From assembly GCA_963713695.1 (NCBI GenBank), contig CAVQMU010000003.1, positions 310,001 through 374,000 on the forward strand: a stretch of DNA of 64,000 bases, read 5' to 3'. Below are positions 1 to 10,297 of this stretch, in pieces; the stretch's first letter is position 1; every line of letters begins with the position of its first letter. This DNA is from Rhodoblastus sp963713695. GTDB taxonomy: Bacteria > Pseudomonadota > Alphaproteobacteria > Rhizobiales > Beijerinckiaceae. The translations under genes and the position numbers were made by a program. The notes beneath the pieces are model-generated. The model was not told the origin of the DNA, did not search any database, and worked only from the letters and a program-made list of their open reading frames with translations.

Positions 1-1
1 C

Positions 2-382
2 ATCCGCTCGGCGCGCGAGAACGGCATGACCCTGCTCGCGCCGGCCGTCGCGCAACGCTGGCTGACTCCGGCCTTTTCGGCCGCCCGGCCGGAAATCGCC
101 GCCAAAATCGTGAAAATGCTCGGGGATTGCGACCCGAACGCCTATGCCGCGGCCTGCGCGGCCTTGCGCGATACGGATTTGCGCGACGCCATCCGCGCCG
201 CGCCGCCCTGCCCGGCCCTCGTCATCACAGGCGAATCCGACCCTTCGACGCCGCCCGCTCTCGGCGCGGCGCTGGCGAAAAGCCTTGAAAATGCGCGGCT
301 GGCAAGCCTTCCGGCGGCGCATCTCTCCTGCGTCGAAGCCGAACAGCCTTTTATGAGCGCGGTGATGGAGTTCCTGGCTTAA
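2..382 (+). CDS. 3-oxoadipate enol-lactonase-like alpha/beta hydrolase, C-terminal part (5' end outside window)
   Basis: The reading frame is open from base 2, so the start lies upstream of the window. The visible 126 residues are the C-terminal third of an alpha/beta hydrolase. The segment GESDPSTPP carries the expected catalytic Asp of the charge relay, and AAHLSCVEAEQPF carries the catalytic His, in the arrangement typical of PcaD-type enol-lactonases of the protocatechuate branch of the beta-ketoadipate pathway. The nucleophile elbow is not visible. The stop overlaps, tail to tail, the stop of the Hpt gene on the other strand. Other alpha/beta hydrolases of this subgroup cannot be excluded, so no symbol is given. 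Confidence 0.75.
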   Translation: MRSARENGMTLLAPAVAQRWLTPAFSAARPEIAAKIVKMLGDCDPNAYAAACAALRDTDLRDAIRAAPPCPALVITGESDPSTPPALGAALAKSLENARLASLPAAHLSCVEAEQPFMSAVMEFLA

Positions 383-801
383 CTCGCGAGATCGCGGAGC
401 GCGGCGCGGGCTTCGGCCACGGCCGCGGCCAGCTGGTCGGCGTCGGATGCGCGCAGCACGCCGGCGCGGGCGCAATGTTCATAATTGTCGGCGGCCGCAG
501 CGACGGCGTGGGCGCCGATGGCGCGGGCCGAGCCTTTCAGCTTGTGCGCGAGGTCGGCTCGCCAATTGCCGGCCGGGACCGCCTCTGCCGAATTTGCCTC
601 GGCTGCGGCGAGCTTCGCGACGATCTGGCCGGCCTGGCGATCGAATAAAGCCAGAAGCTCCACCTCCAGCGCTCTGTCGCCCATGGTCTGGCGGGCCAGA
701 TGCACCAGGTCGATCGGACAGGCGTTGGCGCGGCGGTTCCAGGAAATGGACTCGACGGGCGAGGATTCAAAAGCGTCCATGCGAAGCGCTGCGGCGGCCA
801 T
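379..801 (-). CDS. Hpt-domain histidine phosphotransfer protein
   Basis: A 140-residue protein with an Hpt domain across about residues 30-140. The phospho-accepting histidine is His86 in the motif AHKLKGSARAIGA, preceded by a helix ending in LLALFDRQAGQIVAKL. Hpt proteins shuttle phosphate between hybrid kinases and response regulators. I chose the ATG at 801 because AGGAG lies 8 bases upstream; the frame stays open further upstream without a comparable ribosome binding site. No kinase partner is adjacent. Single-domain Hpt proteins of alphaproteobacteria often act in cell-cycle or stress phosphorelays, but nothing here assigns a pathway. Confidence 0.8.
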   Translation of the reverse strand: MAAAALRMDAFESSPVESISWNRRANACPIDLVHLARQTMGDRALEVELLALFDRQAGQIVAKLAAAEANSAEAVPAGNWRADLAHKLKGSARAIGAHAVAAAADNYEHCARAGVLRASDADQLAAAVAEARAALRDLAS

Positions 802-1165
802 TACATACTCCTGTCGCGCGACATGATTCTGTTCGGATTCTTCGGTGCGCGGCGCCGTCTGTCGCTTCCGGGCCGGCCTGGGCGTGGCTGCAGGCTTTGC
901 CTTCCACAACCTTTTAGTGTAGGCACACTAGCCGCCAAGCCCTGACGGAACCCTTATTTCCTGCGGCTTTCGCCAGGATTTTAGTTTTATGGCGAAAACG
1001 GCGTTAACGACGTTGGCAAAAGCCCGGCGGCGCAGGTTTTCATCGCGGCGGCGGAAGCGTAAAGTAAGATTTGGTTAACTGTCGCTAACTCTATGCGGCG
1101 GAGAATTCGCAGGCGCATTCAGTTTTTCGCGCGCCTGCTCCAGGTCAAGTTAAGGGCGATAGGAC

Positions 1166-4100
1166 ATGTCGACATCGAGCAAGGCTCAAGATCCCTCGGC
1201 CGCCGCGCTTTCGGCGATCGAGGACGCGCTCAAGCTGCATGTCGAGTCGGAAGGGGCCGACCACGGCGACGAAGCCGTCGAAGCCGCGCCGAAACTCGAA
1301 TTCCACATTCCCGGCGCCCGCTCCGAGCAAAGCGACAACGCGCCGCGCCTGCCTGAAATCGGCAAGAACGAACTGACCCCGCCGTCGCGCGAAGCCGACG
1401 CCGCCCGCGCGCCCTTCACCCCCTCCTCCCGTCCGGCCAACGACGACCGCCCCTCGGTCGGCCAGATCCTGCAAAGCCTGCAGACACGCCCGGACTCCGG
1501 CGCCATGACGGCGGCCATCGTCGCCGCGGCGTCCTGGGCGGGCCTGTGGATCGGCTATGTCATGTTCACACATGGCGCGGCCTTTTCCGGCGCCTTGTTC
1601 AGTCCTGCCGCCGCCGCGTCGATCTTTGCCCTGGTCGGGCCGATCATCTATTTCCTGGCCATGGGATCAGTGGCGCGGCGCGCGCAGGAAATGCGCCATA
1701 CCGCCCGCTCCATGGCGGAAGTCGCGATCCGCCTCGCGGAGCCCGAGACGATCGCCACCGAACAGGTGGTGACCTTGAGCCAGGCCATCCGCCGCGAGGT
1801 CGCCTCCATGGGCGACGGCATCGAGCGAGCGCTGGCGCGCGCCGGCGAACTCGAAACCATGGTGCGCGGCGAAGTCTCCGCGCTTGAGCGCACCTACGGC
1901 GAAAACGAGCGGCGCATCCGGCTGCTGCTCAATGAACTGGCGAGCGAACGCGAATCCATCGTCCGCAACGGCGACCGCATTTCGGCCGCCCTGACCGACG
2001 CCCAGAATTCGGTGGCGGTCGAACTCGAAGCCGCCACCCGCCAGCTCACGGACCTGCTCGGCCAGACCGGCGCGCGCATCTCGACCGCGCTGGAGGAAAA
2101 GGGCGGCGATCTGCACGCGAATTTCGCCAAATCCGGCGATTCGCTGCTGCAACAGCTCGAAGAGCGCGCGGAGGCCCTGTTCGAGCGTTTCGGCCAGTCG
2201 GGCCGCGACGCATCGCGCGCCATAGAAGACCGCTCGGCGCAGACCGACACGGAATTGCGCGCCTTCGCCAAGAACTTCATGGAGCAGGTCAACGCCCATT
2301 CGGCCAGCCTGGCCGAAAATCTCCGCCAGGTTGGCGACCACATCGGCGAGACTCTCAAGGAACGCGCCGACGATCTGAACATGCGGCTTGAAAGCCAGGC
2401 CGACCGCCTGCAGGAAATCGTCACGGTGCGCGGCCCCCTGCTGCATCAGTCGCTGGCCTCGCTGGGCGAGGACCTGACCCGCCGCCTGCATTCCGAGACC
2501 AATATGGCGCAGAACGTGCTCGGCGCCACCGGCGACGCCTTCGCCGACACCCTGCTCGAACACCGCACCCGCACGGTCGAGGAATTCACCACCGCGGCCC
2601 GCGCGGCCATGCTCGACATGTCGGCCCAGGCCGACGCGCTGCAAAGCCATGTCGCCGCCACGACGCACCGCGCGGTCGAGGATTTCAGCCAGAGCGCCGA
2701 GTCGATCGGACAGACCTACGCCCAGGTCAGCATGCAGACGATCGAGGGCGTCGCCGGCCATGCCGACACGCTGCGCGAGAGCTTCCATTCCGCCGCCGAG
2801 GAGACGCTGGCGGCCTTTGCCGGCCACGCCCAGGCCTTCAACGAGCAGTTCGCCCGCACCGCCGCCGACGCCGTCGAAGGCATCGCCGGCCATACCGAAC
2901 ATCTGCGCGCCACGGTCGGCGACGCCACCGAAACGACGCTCGCCGCCATCGGAGAGAAGACCGCCCAGCTGCAACGGCAGCTCGACGCCATTTCCGGCGC
3001 CACGCTCGAAACGCTGGACGCCCAGGCCAAGGTCATCGAGCGCGCATTCCGCGAAAACGTCGATCACCTCGAGCGCACGGTCGGATCGTCCACGCAGGAG
3101 ACGCTGCAGGCGCTGATCGGACACACCAGCGCCTTCCAGGACCAGTTCGCGCAGACGGCCCAGACGACGATCGACGCCGTCTCCACGCATGGCGAAAGGC
3201 TCGAGCACATGGTCGCCGCGGCGACCCAGGACCAGCTTGCGGCCATGGTCGGCCACACCGACGCCTTCCAGGAGAAATTCGTCAGCCTCGCCGCCGAGAC
3301 CTCGGGACAAGCCGAAGCCCGCGCCGAACAGCTGCGCAAGTCGCTTGAGCAGACCAGCCGCGCGATCACGGAGTCGCTGAGCCACAATGTCGATACGACG
3401 CTGGCGTCCTTCGCGAGCCTGTCACATGAGCAGATGGCCGCGCTCGACGGCCATGCCGGCGCCTTCCACGCCAAATTTGCCGACACGGCGGCCGAGACCG
3501 CCGGCCAGGCCGAGGCCCGCGCAGAACAGCTTCGCGAGACGCTTGAGCAGACCAGCCGCGCGATCACGGAGTCGCTGAGCCACAATGTCGATACGACGCT
3601 GGCGTCCTTCGCGAGCCTGTCACAGGGCCAGATGGCCGCGCTCGACGGCCATGCCGGCGCCTTCCACGACAAATTTGCCGACATGGCGGCCGAGACCGCC
3701 GGCCAGGCCGAGGCCCGCGCAGAACAGCTTCGCGAGACGCTCGAGCAAACGAGCCGGTCGATCACCGAAGCCCTTGGTCACACCGTCAATACGACGCTGG
3801 CTTCCTTCGAAAACCTGTCACAGGTCCAGAAGGCGGCGCTCGATGGCCATGCCGACGCTTTCCATGGCCATTTCGCGCGCCTGACCGACGAAACCATCGG
3901 CAACGCCGAAACCCGGACGCAGAACCTGAGCCGGGCGATGGAAGACATCAGCACGGCCGTGAGCGAGGCCCTGGCGCGCAATGTCGCGGCGACCCAGGCG
4001 CAGTTCGAGGCGGCCGCCGAAGCCGTGCTCAACAGCCTGCTGGCGCAGACCTCGACCATCGACCGCAATTTCGCGGCGACCACGGGCCAGGCGACGGAAA

Positions 4101-7017
4101 CCATCACCTATCGCGTCGGCGAGACCCAGAAGCGCTTCGCCCAGGTCGCGTCCGAGGCGATCGCCGCCATCGGCATGCATGGCGACCGCATCAACGAGAC
4201 GCTCGCCGAACGTCTCAATGCCTTCGAGCAGACCCTGCTTCAGGGCGGCGACGACGCGGCCGGCAGCATCGGCCGCCACGCCCACAACCTGGCGCAGGAA
4301 ATTTCGACCAGCCTGCACGCCTTCGAGACGCAAATGGACGGCGGCATAAGCCGGGCGCGCGAGCGCCTGGCGCAACATGGCGAAAGGTTCAACGCCGATT
4401 TTGTCGCCCAGCTGGCCGCTCTCGAACAGCTCATGCGCGGCGGCGGCGAAAGCTCGGCCGAACACATCCGCGCGCAGACCGAGGCGCTTGGCGCGACCCT
4501 CACCGAAAATCTCCGCGCCTTCGAACGGATCATCGAAGAGCTCGGCGGCGGCGTGGCCGACCGCATCGGCGCGCGCGCCGATGCGCTCGCGGAAAGCCTG
4601 ACCGAACGGCTTGCGGCGATTGAAACGACCATAGACGTGCATGGTTCGGAGCTCGACTCCCGGCTCGGCGAACGCGCGACCGCGCTTTCCGATGCGATCG
4701 GCGAGCGGTTGGCGACGATCGAAACGACCATCAATCAACACGGTTCGGAACTCGACTCCCGGCTCGGCCATCGCGCCGAGGCGACCGCCAACCTTCTCGG
4801 CGGCCATCTCGAACGCTTCCATGCGCAATCGCTCGACCGGACGCAGGAGATCGTGCGCAGCTTCGAAGGGCTCGTCGCCCAGGCCGATTCCGGCCTGTCC
4901 GCGCGCTCGCGCCAGCTCAATGACGCGCTGGCCGGACGCGCCATCGACATCGCCAAGGTTCTTGGCGAGGGCGGCCGCGAAGTCAGCCGGGTGCTCGACG
5001 CCAAGGCCGAGGAAATCAACCTGACGCTCGGCGGACGCGCGGATCTGATCGCGGGAACCCTCAGCGGCCATATCGAGGAATTCGAGGAGAAGGTCATCGG
5101 CCGCCTCGACCAGGTCGGCGCCGAAATGGACCGCCGCATCGGCGAGATCGAGGAAAGCGTCGGCCATCGCGGCCGCGCCCTGGTCGAGGACCTGTCCGCG
5201 CGCATCTCCGAACTCAACGAATGGTTCGACTCGCGCGGCATGAAGCTTGTCGATCTTCTCCATTCGCGCGGCGGCGAAGTCGTTTCCAACATCGTCGCCT
5301 TCAGCGAAAGCGCCGTTGGCGCCCTGTCGGGCCGCTCCGCGGAGGTGCTCGAACACCTCGGCCAGCGGCACGCCGAAATCGGCGCGACGCTCGACAAGTC
5401 GCACAATGACTTGCGCGAGCACATGGAGCGCGTGGCGCAAGCCCTGGACGCCGCCATTTCCGGCTCCAGCGCCTCTCTCAGCCAGGCCATCGACGAAAGC
5501 GCCCAGAATTCCGCGACGGCGCTCATCGAGGTCAACCAGAAGCTCAAGCACGACGTCTCCGGCATGCTCGACGGCATGGCGCAGACGCATCGGTCGCTGG
5601 TCGGACTGATGCAGGCGGCCGAAACCGATCTCACCCGCCTCGACTTTTCGCTTGCGCCCAAGCTCGGCGCCTTCGCGGACGCCATCGAAAGCCTGCGCGG
5701 CGAAATCGACCACTTTGACGCGACGGGCCGCAAGATCGTCGCCGACGCCGAAACGACGACGAAGGGCATCGCCGGCCAGAGCCAGGCGCTTGAAGCCAGC
5801 CTCGCGAACATGACCGTGTCCCAGTCGGCCATCGAGCAGGCGCTGGAGGCGCGCCTCGATCACGTCGCCGAGGCGCAATCGGCCATCGACCACGCGCTGG
5901 AGGCCCGCCTCCAGACCATGCAGACGCTCTATGAAGAAGCGAAGCAGCGGCAGGACGATTTCGAGCGCACTCTCGACAGGTTCGGCGGCAAGATCGGCCA
6001 GTCCCTCGCCCAGGCCGAAGGCCGCGCGCGGGAAGTCGGAACCTTCCTGGCCGAGGCGACCTCCGCCACGGCGGGCGCCTGACCAGCCAGCACGAGGAAT
6101 TGCGCCAGAGCGCGGCGCGCGAGCGCGAGCGCTCGACGACGGCGCTGACCGCCGCCTACGAGCAGAATCTCGGCGAGATGAACCATCTCTTCGAGCAGGC
6201 GACCGAACGCTACAAGGCCGTTTCGGCGGAACTGCGCGCCATGACCGGCGAAATCCACCGCGAACTCGAAACCACGCGGCAGGAATTGCGGCGCGGCGCC
6301 ATGGAGCTTCCGCGCGAAACCACCGAGCAGACCGCAGCGATGCGCCGCGTCGTCGCCGAGCAGATCAAGGCGCTCAACGAACTCACCGACATCGTCGCCC
6401 GCTCGGGCCGCATGTACGATGTGTCCGAACCCGCCGCGGGCCCGCGCGCCGAGGCGCCCCCCGCCCCGCGGCGCGAAACGGCGCCTGCGCGTCGCCCGGA
6501 GCCGCCGCGCTTCGACGCGCGCGCCCCCGCGCGCGTCCAGACGCCCGCAGCCCCCTATTCGTCCTCGACCGTCTCCTATGCCTCCCCGCCAGCGACCAAC
6601 GGCGAACGCGGCCCCGGCTGGATGAGCGACCTGCTTGCGCGCGCCTCGGTGGATGAGCCCCCGGCCCGTCGACCAAACGCCGATCCTCTCGACAATCTCT
6701 CGGCCGACATCGTCCGCATGGTCGACGAAAGCGCCATGGTCGAAGCCTGGGACCGTTTTCAGCGCGGCGACCGGACGGCTTTCAGCCGCAGGCTCTATAC
6801 CGCGCCGGGCGTGAAGACCTTTGAGGAAGTCCGGCGCCGCTACGCTGCGGAAAACGACTTCCGCGGCGCGGTCGACCGCTATGTCGCGGAATTCGAGCGC
6901 CTGATGGCCGATATCGAGCGCGAGGACCGCGACGGCAAGATGACGCGCAGCTACCTCCTGTCGGACACGGGCAAGGCTTACACCCTGCTCGCCCACGCCG
7001 CCGGACGCCTTGGCTGA
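1166..7017 (+). CDS. Giant membrane-anchored coiled-coil protein (apolipoprotein/kinesin-like repeats), frame-broken near 6079
   Basis: The first frame runs 1166-6082 (1638 residues). The next frame continues the same heptad-rich sequence from about 6079 to 7017. Inserting one C in GCGGGCGCCTGACC (around 6078-6080) joins them as ...SATAGALTSQHEELR..., giving about 1950 residues. Layout: an acidic, proline-containing N-terminus (1-110), two hydrophobic segments (about 112-170, including WAGLWIGYVMF and FALVGPIIYFLAM), then some 1300 residues of amphipathic helix with repeating GHxxAF, ERAxAL and SELDSRLGERA units, a short Pro-rich linker, and a C-terminal globular part. Similar giant proteins occur in Hyphomicrobiales, annotated as kinesin-like or apolipoprotein-like; function unknown. 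It is probably anchored in the inner membrane with a long coiled-coil arm. AGGGCGATAGG precedes the ATG. The gene is followed by a strong terminator. Confidence 0.8.
3347..3940 (+). repeat. Intragenic tandem repeat, 198-bp (66-residue) units
   Basis: Two adjacent units, 3347-3544 and 3545-3742, differ at only about half a dozen positions out of 198, and a third, clearly diverged unit follows at 3743-3940. Each encodes a 66-residue helix-rich block with landmarks ESLSHNVDTTLASFASLS and GHAGAFH. Near identity at DNA level points to recent duplication inside the coiled-coil gene. A second, more diverged 99-bp pair (landmark GSELDSRLG) begins at 4622 and 4721. Confidence 0.85.
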
Positions 7018-7041
7018 ACCCCGGCAAAGGCCTCAAGAGCA

Positions 7042-7070
7042 AACGCCCGGATTTTCCGGGCGTTTTTTTT
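7042..7070 (+). terminator. Rho-independent terminator of the coiled-coil gene
   Basis: Stem ACGCCCGGA / TCCGGGCGT around a TTT loop, followed by a run of eight T. It lies 25 bases after the stop of the coiled-coil gene. Confidence 0.9.
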
Positions 7071-7224
7071 GCGGGGCTGGGGTTCGGGCTTCTGCGCACT
7101 TGCGTCAAGGTCTCGTTCCCCTTCCAAAAGGCAATTGCTGCGTCCGTGATAGTCTTTGCCTCAGGCGTCACTTTATCCAGCCACGACCGTTGCAAATAAC
7201 GAAAGCTATATTTCCTGTTCCCCC

Positions 7225-7249
7225 GGAACTTTCACTTTCCGAACCTGTT
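7225..7249 (+). promoter_or_regulatory. Putative EcfG-type (general stress response) promoter
   Basis: GGAAC at 7225-7229, then 16 bases, then TGTT at 7246-7249. This agrees with the GGAAC-N16/17-(C)GTT consensus of alphaproteobacterial EcfG/SigT sigma factors, with one mismatch in the -10 element. It lies 32 bases upstream of the ATG of the Gly-rich secreted protein. Confidence 0.5.
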
Positions 7250-7281
7250 CGATTTGACGAGTTGCATGGAGGGAATCTCAC

Positions 7282-7716
7282 ATGAGCAAACCTGGATTGT
7301 TGAAAGCGGCAGCCTTGACGTCGGCGCTCATCGCAGGAGCGTCCTTGATGGCGGTTCCGCCCGCGCTGGCTTTTGGCCACGGTGGCGGCGGCCATTTTGG
7401 GGGCGGCCATTTCGGCGGCGGCCATTTTGGCGGTGGCCATTTTGGGGGAGGCCGGTTCGGCGGCGGCTATGGACGCGGCTATGGCGGCGGTCGCGGCTAT
7501 TACGGCGGCTACGGAGGCTGGGGATGGGGTCTCGCCGGTCTGGGCCTCGGTCTTGGCCTTGGCTATCCCTATTACGGCGGCTACGATCCCTACTATTACG
7601 ACGACGGCTACGCCGGCTATCCATATGGCGGCTATGGCGGCTATTATGCCGGCCCTGCCTATGGATGCCAGGCGGGCTACGGATACGGCGTTCGCTGCTA
7701 CCGAGACGGATTTTAA
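7282..7716 (+). CDS. Secreted Gly/Tyr/His-rich low-complexity protein
   Basis: A 144-residue protein with a signal peptide (about residues 1-30, ending PPALAFG). The mature chain is almost only Gly, Tyr, His and Phe: tandem GGGHF units at 33-60, then GYGRGYGGG-type repeats and a YPYYGGYDPYYYDDGY stretch. Two Cys lie near the end (YGCQAGYGYGVRCY). No enzymatic domain is visible. Such proteins are widespread in Hyphomicrobiales and are usually annotated as hypothetical. GGAGGG lies close upstream of the ATG. The EcfG-like promoter at 7225 suggests stress induction. A protein of similar design is encoded at 40205. Confidence 0.8.
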   Translation: MSKPGLLKAAALTSALIAGASLMAVPPALAFGHGGGGHFGGGHFGGGHFGGGHFGGGRFGGGYGRGYGGGRGYYGGYGGWGWGLAGLGLGLGLGYPYYGGYDPYYYDDGYAGYPYGGYGGYYAGPAYGCQAGYGYGVRCYRDGF

Positions 7717-7756
7717 CCGCAGCGGACCCGCCGGTTGGGCCTGATCCGGCCGCGGG

Positions 7757-8353
7757 TCAACGCGCGTTTGCGGCCCAGGCGACGATTTGCGGCAGCACGC
7801 GGCCGAGCGCCCGGTCGAGCGCCAGCGGGGGCTCGACGCCGGCGATTTCAGCGACCGGTTCCGAAGCTTCGAAAATCCGGACCGCGGAAATCGCGCCGCC
7901 GTCCGTCGCAAGCTTCGCCGCGATTTCCACACGCGCTTGGCGCGTCGTCGCGTCTATGTCGAAGCGCCTGATATCCAGGGCGAGGCGGTAGGGCGCGAAC
8001 TCGCCGGCGGCGCGGACGCGGCCTCCCAGTCCGGCGTTCTGGAAAGTCTGAAAAGTGCGGTCCCCGACGAGCGTGGTCAATCGACCCGCCCATTGCGCGC
8101 CGGGAAGCGTCGACAGGCGGTCGCCGGACTCGCGCACCACCAGAAGCTCGCTGTCGAGCGGCGGCGCGGCGGTCGGCGCGTCTATGGCCAGGACAATGCG
8201 GGAGGCGCGCGCGCTGGCAGGCGCGGCGTGCAGATCGAAGCTCTGCCCGTCCGACGAGGCGCAGCCGGACAAGGCAAGCGTCAGGCCCAGCGTCAGGACG
8301 CTGGCTTCAGCCTTGAGCTTGATCGACGCCTTGCAGTGCGAAATGAGTCGCAT
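7757..8353 (-). CDS. ABC-type transport auxiliary lipoprotein (MlaD-system partner)
   Basis: A 198-residue lipoprotein: N-terminal hydrophobic segment with lipobox LSGC around residue 30, then a domain with the pattern of the ABC_trans_aux/PqiC family (SRIVLAIDAPTAAPPLDSELLVVRESGDRL ... W at the barrel entrance ... ALDIRRFDID). These lipoproteins sit at the periplasmic face of the outer membrane and dock MCE proteins. It is the last gene of the minus-strand mlaE-mlaF-mlaD set, about 90 bp after the mlaD stop, so it very likely belongs to the same lipid-transport machine. Confidence 0.8.
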   Translation of the reverse strand: MRLISHCKASIKLKAEASVLTLGLTLALSGCASSDGQSFDLHAAPASARASRIVLAIDAPTAAPPLDSELLVVRESGDRLSTLPGAQWAGRLTTLVGDRTFQTFQNAGLGGRVRAAGEFAPYRLALDIRRFDIDATTRQARVEIAAKLATDGGAISAVRIFEASEPVAEIAGVEPPLALDRALGRVLPQIVAWAANAR

Positions 8354-8443
8354 TCTTGTTCGCCGCCACCGTCCGGAATTCGCGCGTCAGTCCTCAAGGT
8401 TTAGCAAAACCAAGGCGCGGCGGCCATGGCGCGACAAAAATAA

Positions 8444-9340
8444 TCAATGACCGTTGTATTGCGGCAATGCAGGCTTGGCGCCGAAAATGATGCTCGACGG
8501 GTCGCTTTTGAGCTGCCGCACCGTGGCGTCGACGTCCTGCAGCGTTTTCCGCCCGTCGACAGCCAGTCCTTCATATTGCCTCAGGCCGCTTGTCGCGAAT
8601 TTCGAAAGGTTTTCTGACAGTTTCTTAATCGAGCGCGCGGCTTCCGAAATATCCGAAATCATCGTCTTGCCCTCGCCCTTGCCGAGCAGGGCGTTGATTT
8701 TGGCCATCGACTGGTCGGCGTTGTCGAGGATCGAATGGACCTTGGCCGGCTCGATGCTCTCCATGGCCGCCTTGAAACTGCTGGAGCTCTCGGCGAGCGC
8801 GCCGGTCAAGGTCTGGATGTTGGTCATGGACGTCGTCAGCGTCGCGGAATTGTCGTCGAGCAGCTTGTTGACCCGGTCGAGGAAGGCGTCGGCCTTGCCG
8901 CTCAGCCTCTGCGCGGTCAGGATCAGATCCTGGAACTGCGAGGGAACGGCGTCGATCACGCTCTTTTCCGCCAGCGTCGGCGCCCCGGGGCTGCCGCCGA
9001 GCAGCGCGACCCAGGCGACGCCGGTCAGCGTGCCCGTCTCGAGCCGCGCCTGCGTGTCGGTCTTCACCGGCGTGCGGGCGTCCACGGAAATGTTCGCATA
9101 AACGCGATTCGGATCCTCGCGCATCAGCCCGAGTTCGGTGACTTCGCCCACTTTCAACCCGTTGAAGAGCACCGAGGCGCCATTGTTGAGGCCGGAGACA
9201 GAACCGGTGAAATGGACGATGAAGGCCTTTCGCGCCTGCTGGTGGCTCGCGCCGGAAAACCAGTAGGCGAAGCCGAAAGCCCCAAAGATCACGGCCAGGC
9301 TGAACAGGCCGATCAGCGCATAATTGGCGCGCGTCTCCAT
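8444..9340 (-). CDS. mlaD: MlaD-family MCE-domain protein, lipid ABC transporter periplasmic subunit
   Basis: 298 residues. One N-terminal transmembrane helix (YALIGLFSLAVIFGAFGFAYW), then an MCE domain (about 40-115, with VSGLNNGASVLFNGLKVGEV), then a long helical C-terminal part that probably forms a hexameric tunnel. It binds phospholipid between inner and outer membrane. The ATG at 9340 has TTAGGAG 8 bases upstream. The gene follows mlaF and mlaE on the same strand. The name follows the family; the direction of lipid flow cannot be read from sequence. Confidence 0.85.
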   Translation of the reverse strand: METRANYALIGLFSLAVIFGAFGFAYWFSGASHQQARKAFIVHFTGSVSGLNNGASVLFNGLKVGEVTELGLMREDPNRVYANISVDARTPVKTDTQARLETGTLTGVAWVALLGGSPGAPTLAEKSVIDAVPSQFQDLILTAQRLSGKADAFLDRVNKLLDDNSATLTTSMTNIQTLTGALAESSSSFKAAMESIEPAKVHSILDNADQSMAKINALLGKGEGKTMISDISEAARSIKKLSENLSKFATSGLRQYEGLAVDGRKTLQDVDATVRQLKSDPSSIIFGAKPALPQYNGH

Positions 9341-9470
9341 GTTTTCGGCTCCTAACCTCTTTGTCGCCAATCGTGACTTATCACAATTAACGAATCCCTC
9401 GCATAAATCTCCGTCTTTCGACGGCCGGGCGTCTCCGGACGCCGCCTCGCTCCGGAAGCGGAAAAGGCTG

Positions 9471-10289
9471 CTAACTCATCGCCGCGTCCTGTGCGGCGCC
9501 GGACGCGGTCGCAATTTCCGGCTCGACTATAGCCCTGGCGCGCTTGCCGTGAAAATAGGAGCGCAGCCACGGATGATCGGAGGCCAGCATGGTCGAAAGC
9601 GGTCCGACGGCGATCACCTTGCCATCCGCCAGCGCCGCGATTGTGTCGCATATCGAGTAGAGAGAGTCGAGATCGTGCGTGACCATGAACACGGTCAAGC
9701 CTAGCGTTTTCCGCAATGTAGCGATCAGATCGTCGAAATCTGCGGCGCCGATCGGATCGAGGCCGGAGGTCGGCTCGTCGAGAAACAGCAATTCCGGATC
9801 GAGCGCCAAAGCGCGGGCCAGCGCCGCCCGCTTGACCATTCCGCCGGACAATTCCGAGGGAAATTTCTCGGACGCGTCGGGCGGCAGCCCGACCAGCCTG
9901 AGCTTCTGCATGGCGAGATCATCCATGGTCGCCTGCGACAGCTGGAGGTATTCGCGCATGGGCGCCTGGATGTTCTGCCGCACGTTCAAGCTTGAAAACA
10001 GCGCGCCGCCCTGGAACATCACGCCCCAGCGCCGCTCGACGACGCGATGCTCGTCCTGCGACATGCGGTCGAGGTCTTCGCCGAAAACGTCGATGCGGCC
10101 AGACCGCTTGCGCACGAGACCGAGAATCGTCCGCGTCAGCACCGACTTGCCCTGCCCCGAGCCGCCGACAAAGCCCATCACTTGCCCGCGCGGCACGTCG
10201 AGATCGAGCCCCTTCAGCACCATTTTCGAGCCGAAGCCGACATAGAGGTCGCGGACGCTGATAACCGGCTCTTGTCCGTTCTGGGCCAT
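9471..10289 (-). CDS. mlaF: MlaF-like ABC transporter ATP-binding protein
   Basis: 272 residues with all ABC motifs: Walker A GGSGQGKS (about 44), Q-loop in MFQGGALF, signature LSGGM, Walker B LLFLDEPTSGLDP and the switch His in VTHD. The MFQGGALFSSLNV and EYLQLS regions are typical of the MlaF/YrbF subgroup that energises MCE transporters. The ATG at 10289 follows AGGGAGCAG. It starts 8 bp after the MlaE stop, so both are translated from one mRNA. Confidence 0.88.
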   Translation of the reverse strand: MAQNGQEPVISVRDLYVGFGSKMVLKGLDLDVPRGQVMGFVGGSGQGKSVLTRTILGLVRKRSGRIDVFGEDLDRMSQDEHRVVERRWGVMFQGGALFSSLNVRQNIQAPMREYLQLSQATMDDLAMQKLRLVGLPPDASEKFPSELSGGMVKRAALARALALDPELLFLDEPTSGLDPIGAADFDDLIATLRKTLGLTVFMVTHDLDSLYSICDTIAALADGKVIAVGPLSTMLASDHPWLRSYFHGKRARAIVEPEIATASGAAQDAAMS

Positions 10290-10297
10290 CTGCTCCC

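Noticed and set aside
1061..1100. CtrA-like half sites (TTAA-N7-TAAC at 1075-1089) upstream of the coiled-coil gene
   Set aside because: One mismatch to the TTAA-N7-TTAA consensus and no second site; too weak for a feature.
1667..3385. Long open frame on the minus strand, antisense to the coiled-coil gene (another at 3818-5893)
   Set aside because: Caused by high GC and regular codon usage of the coiled-coil gene; no domain and no ribosome binding site.
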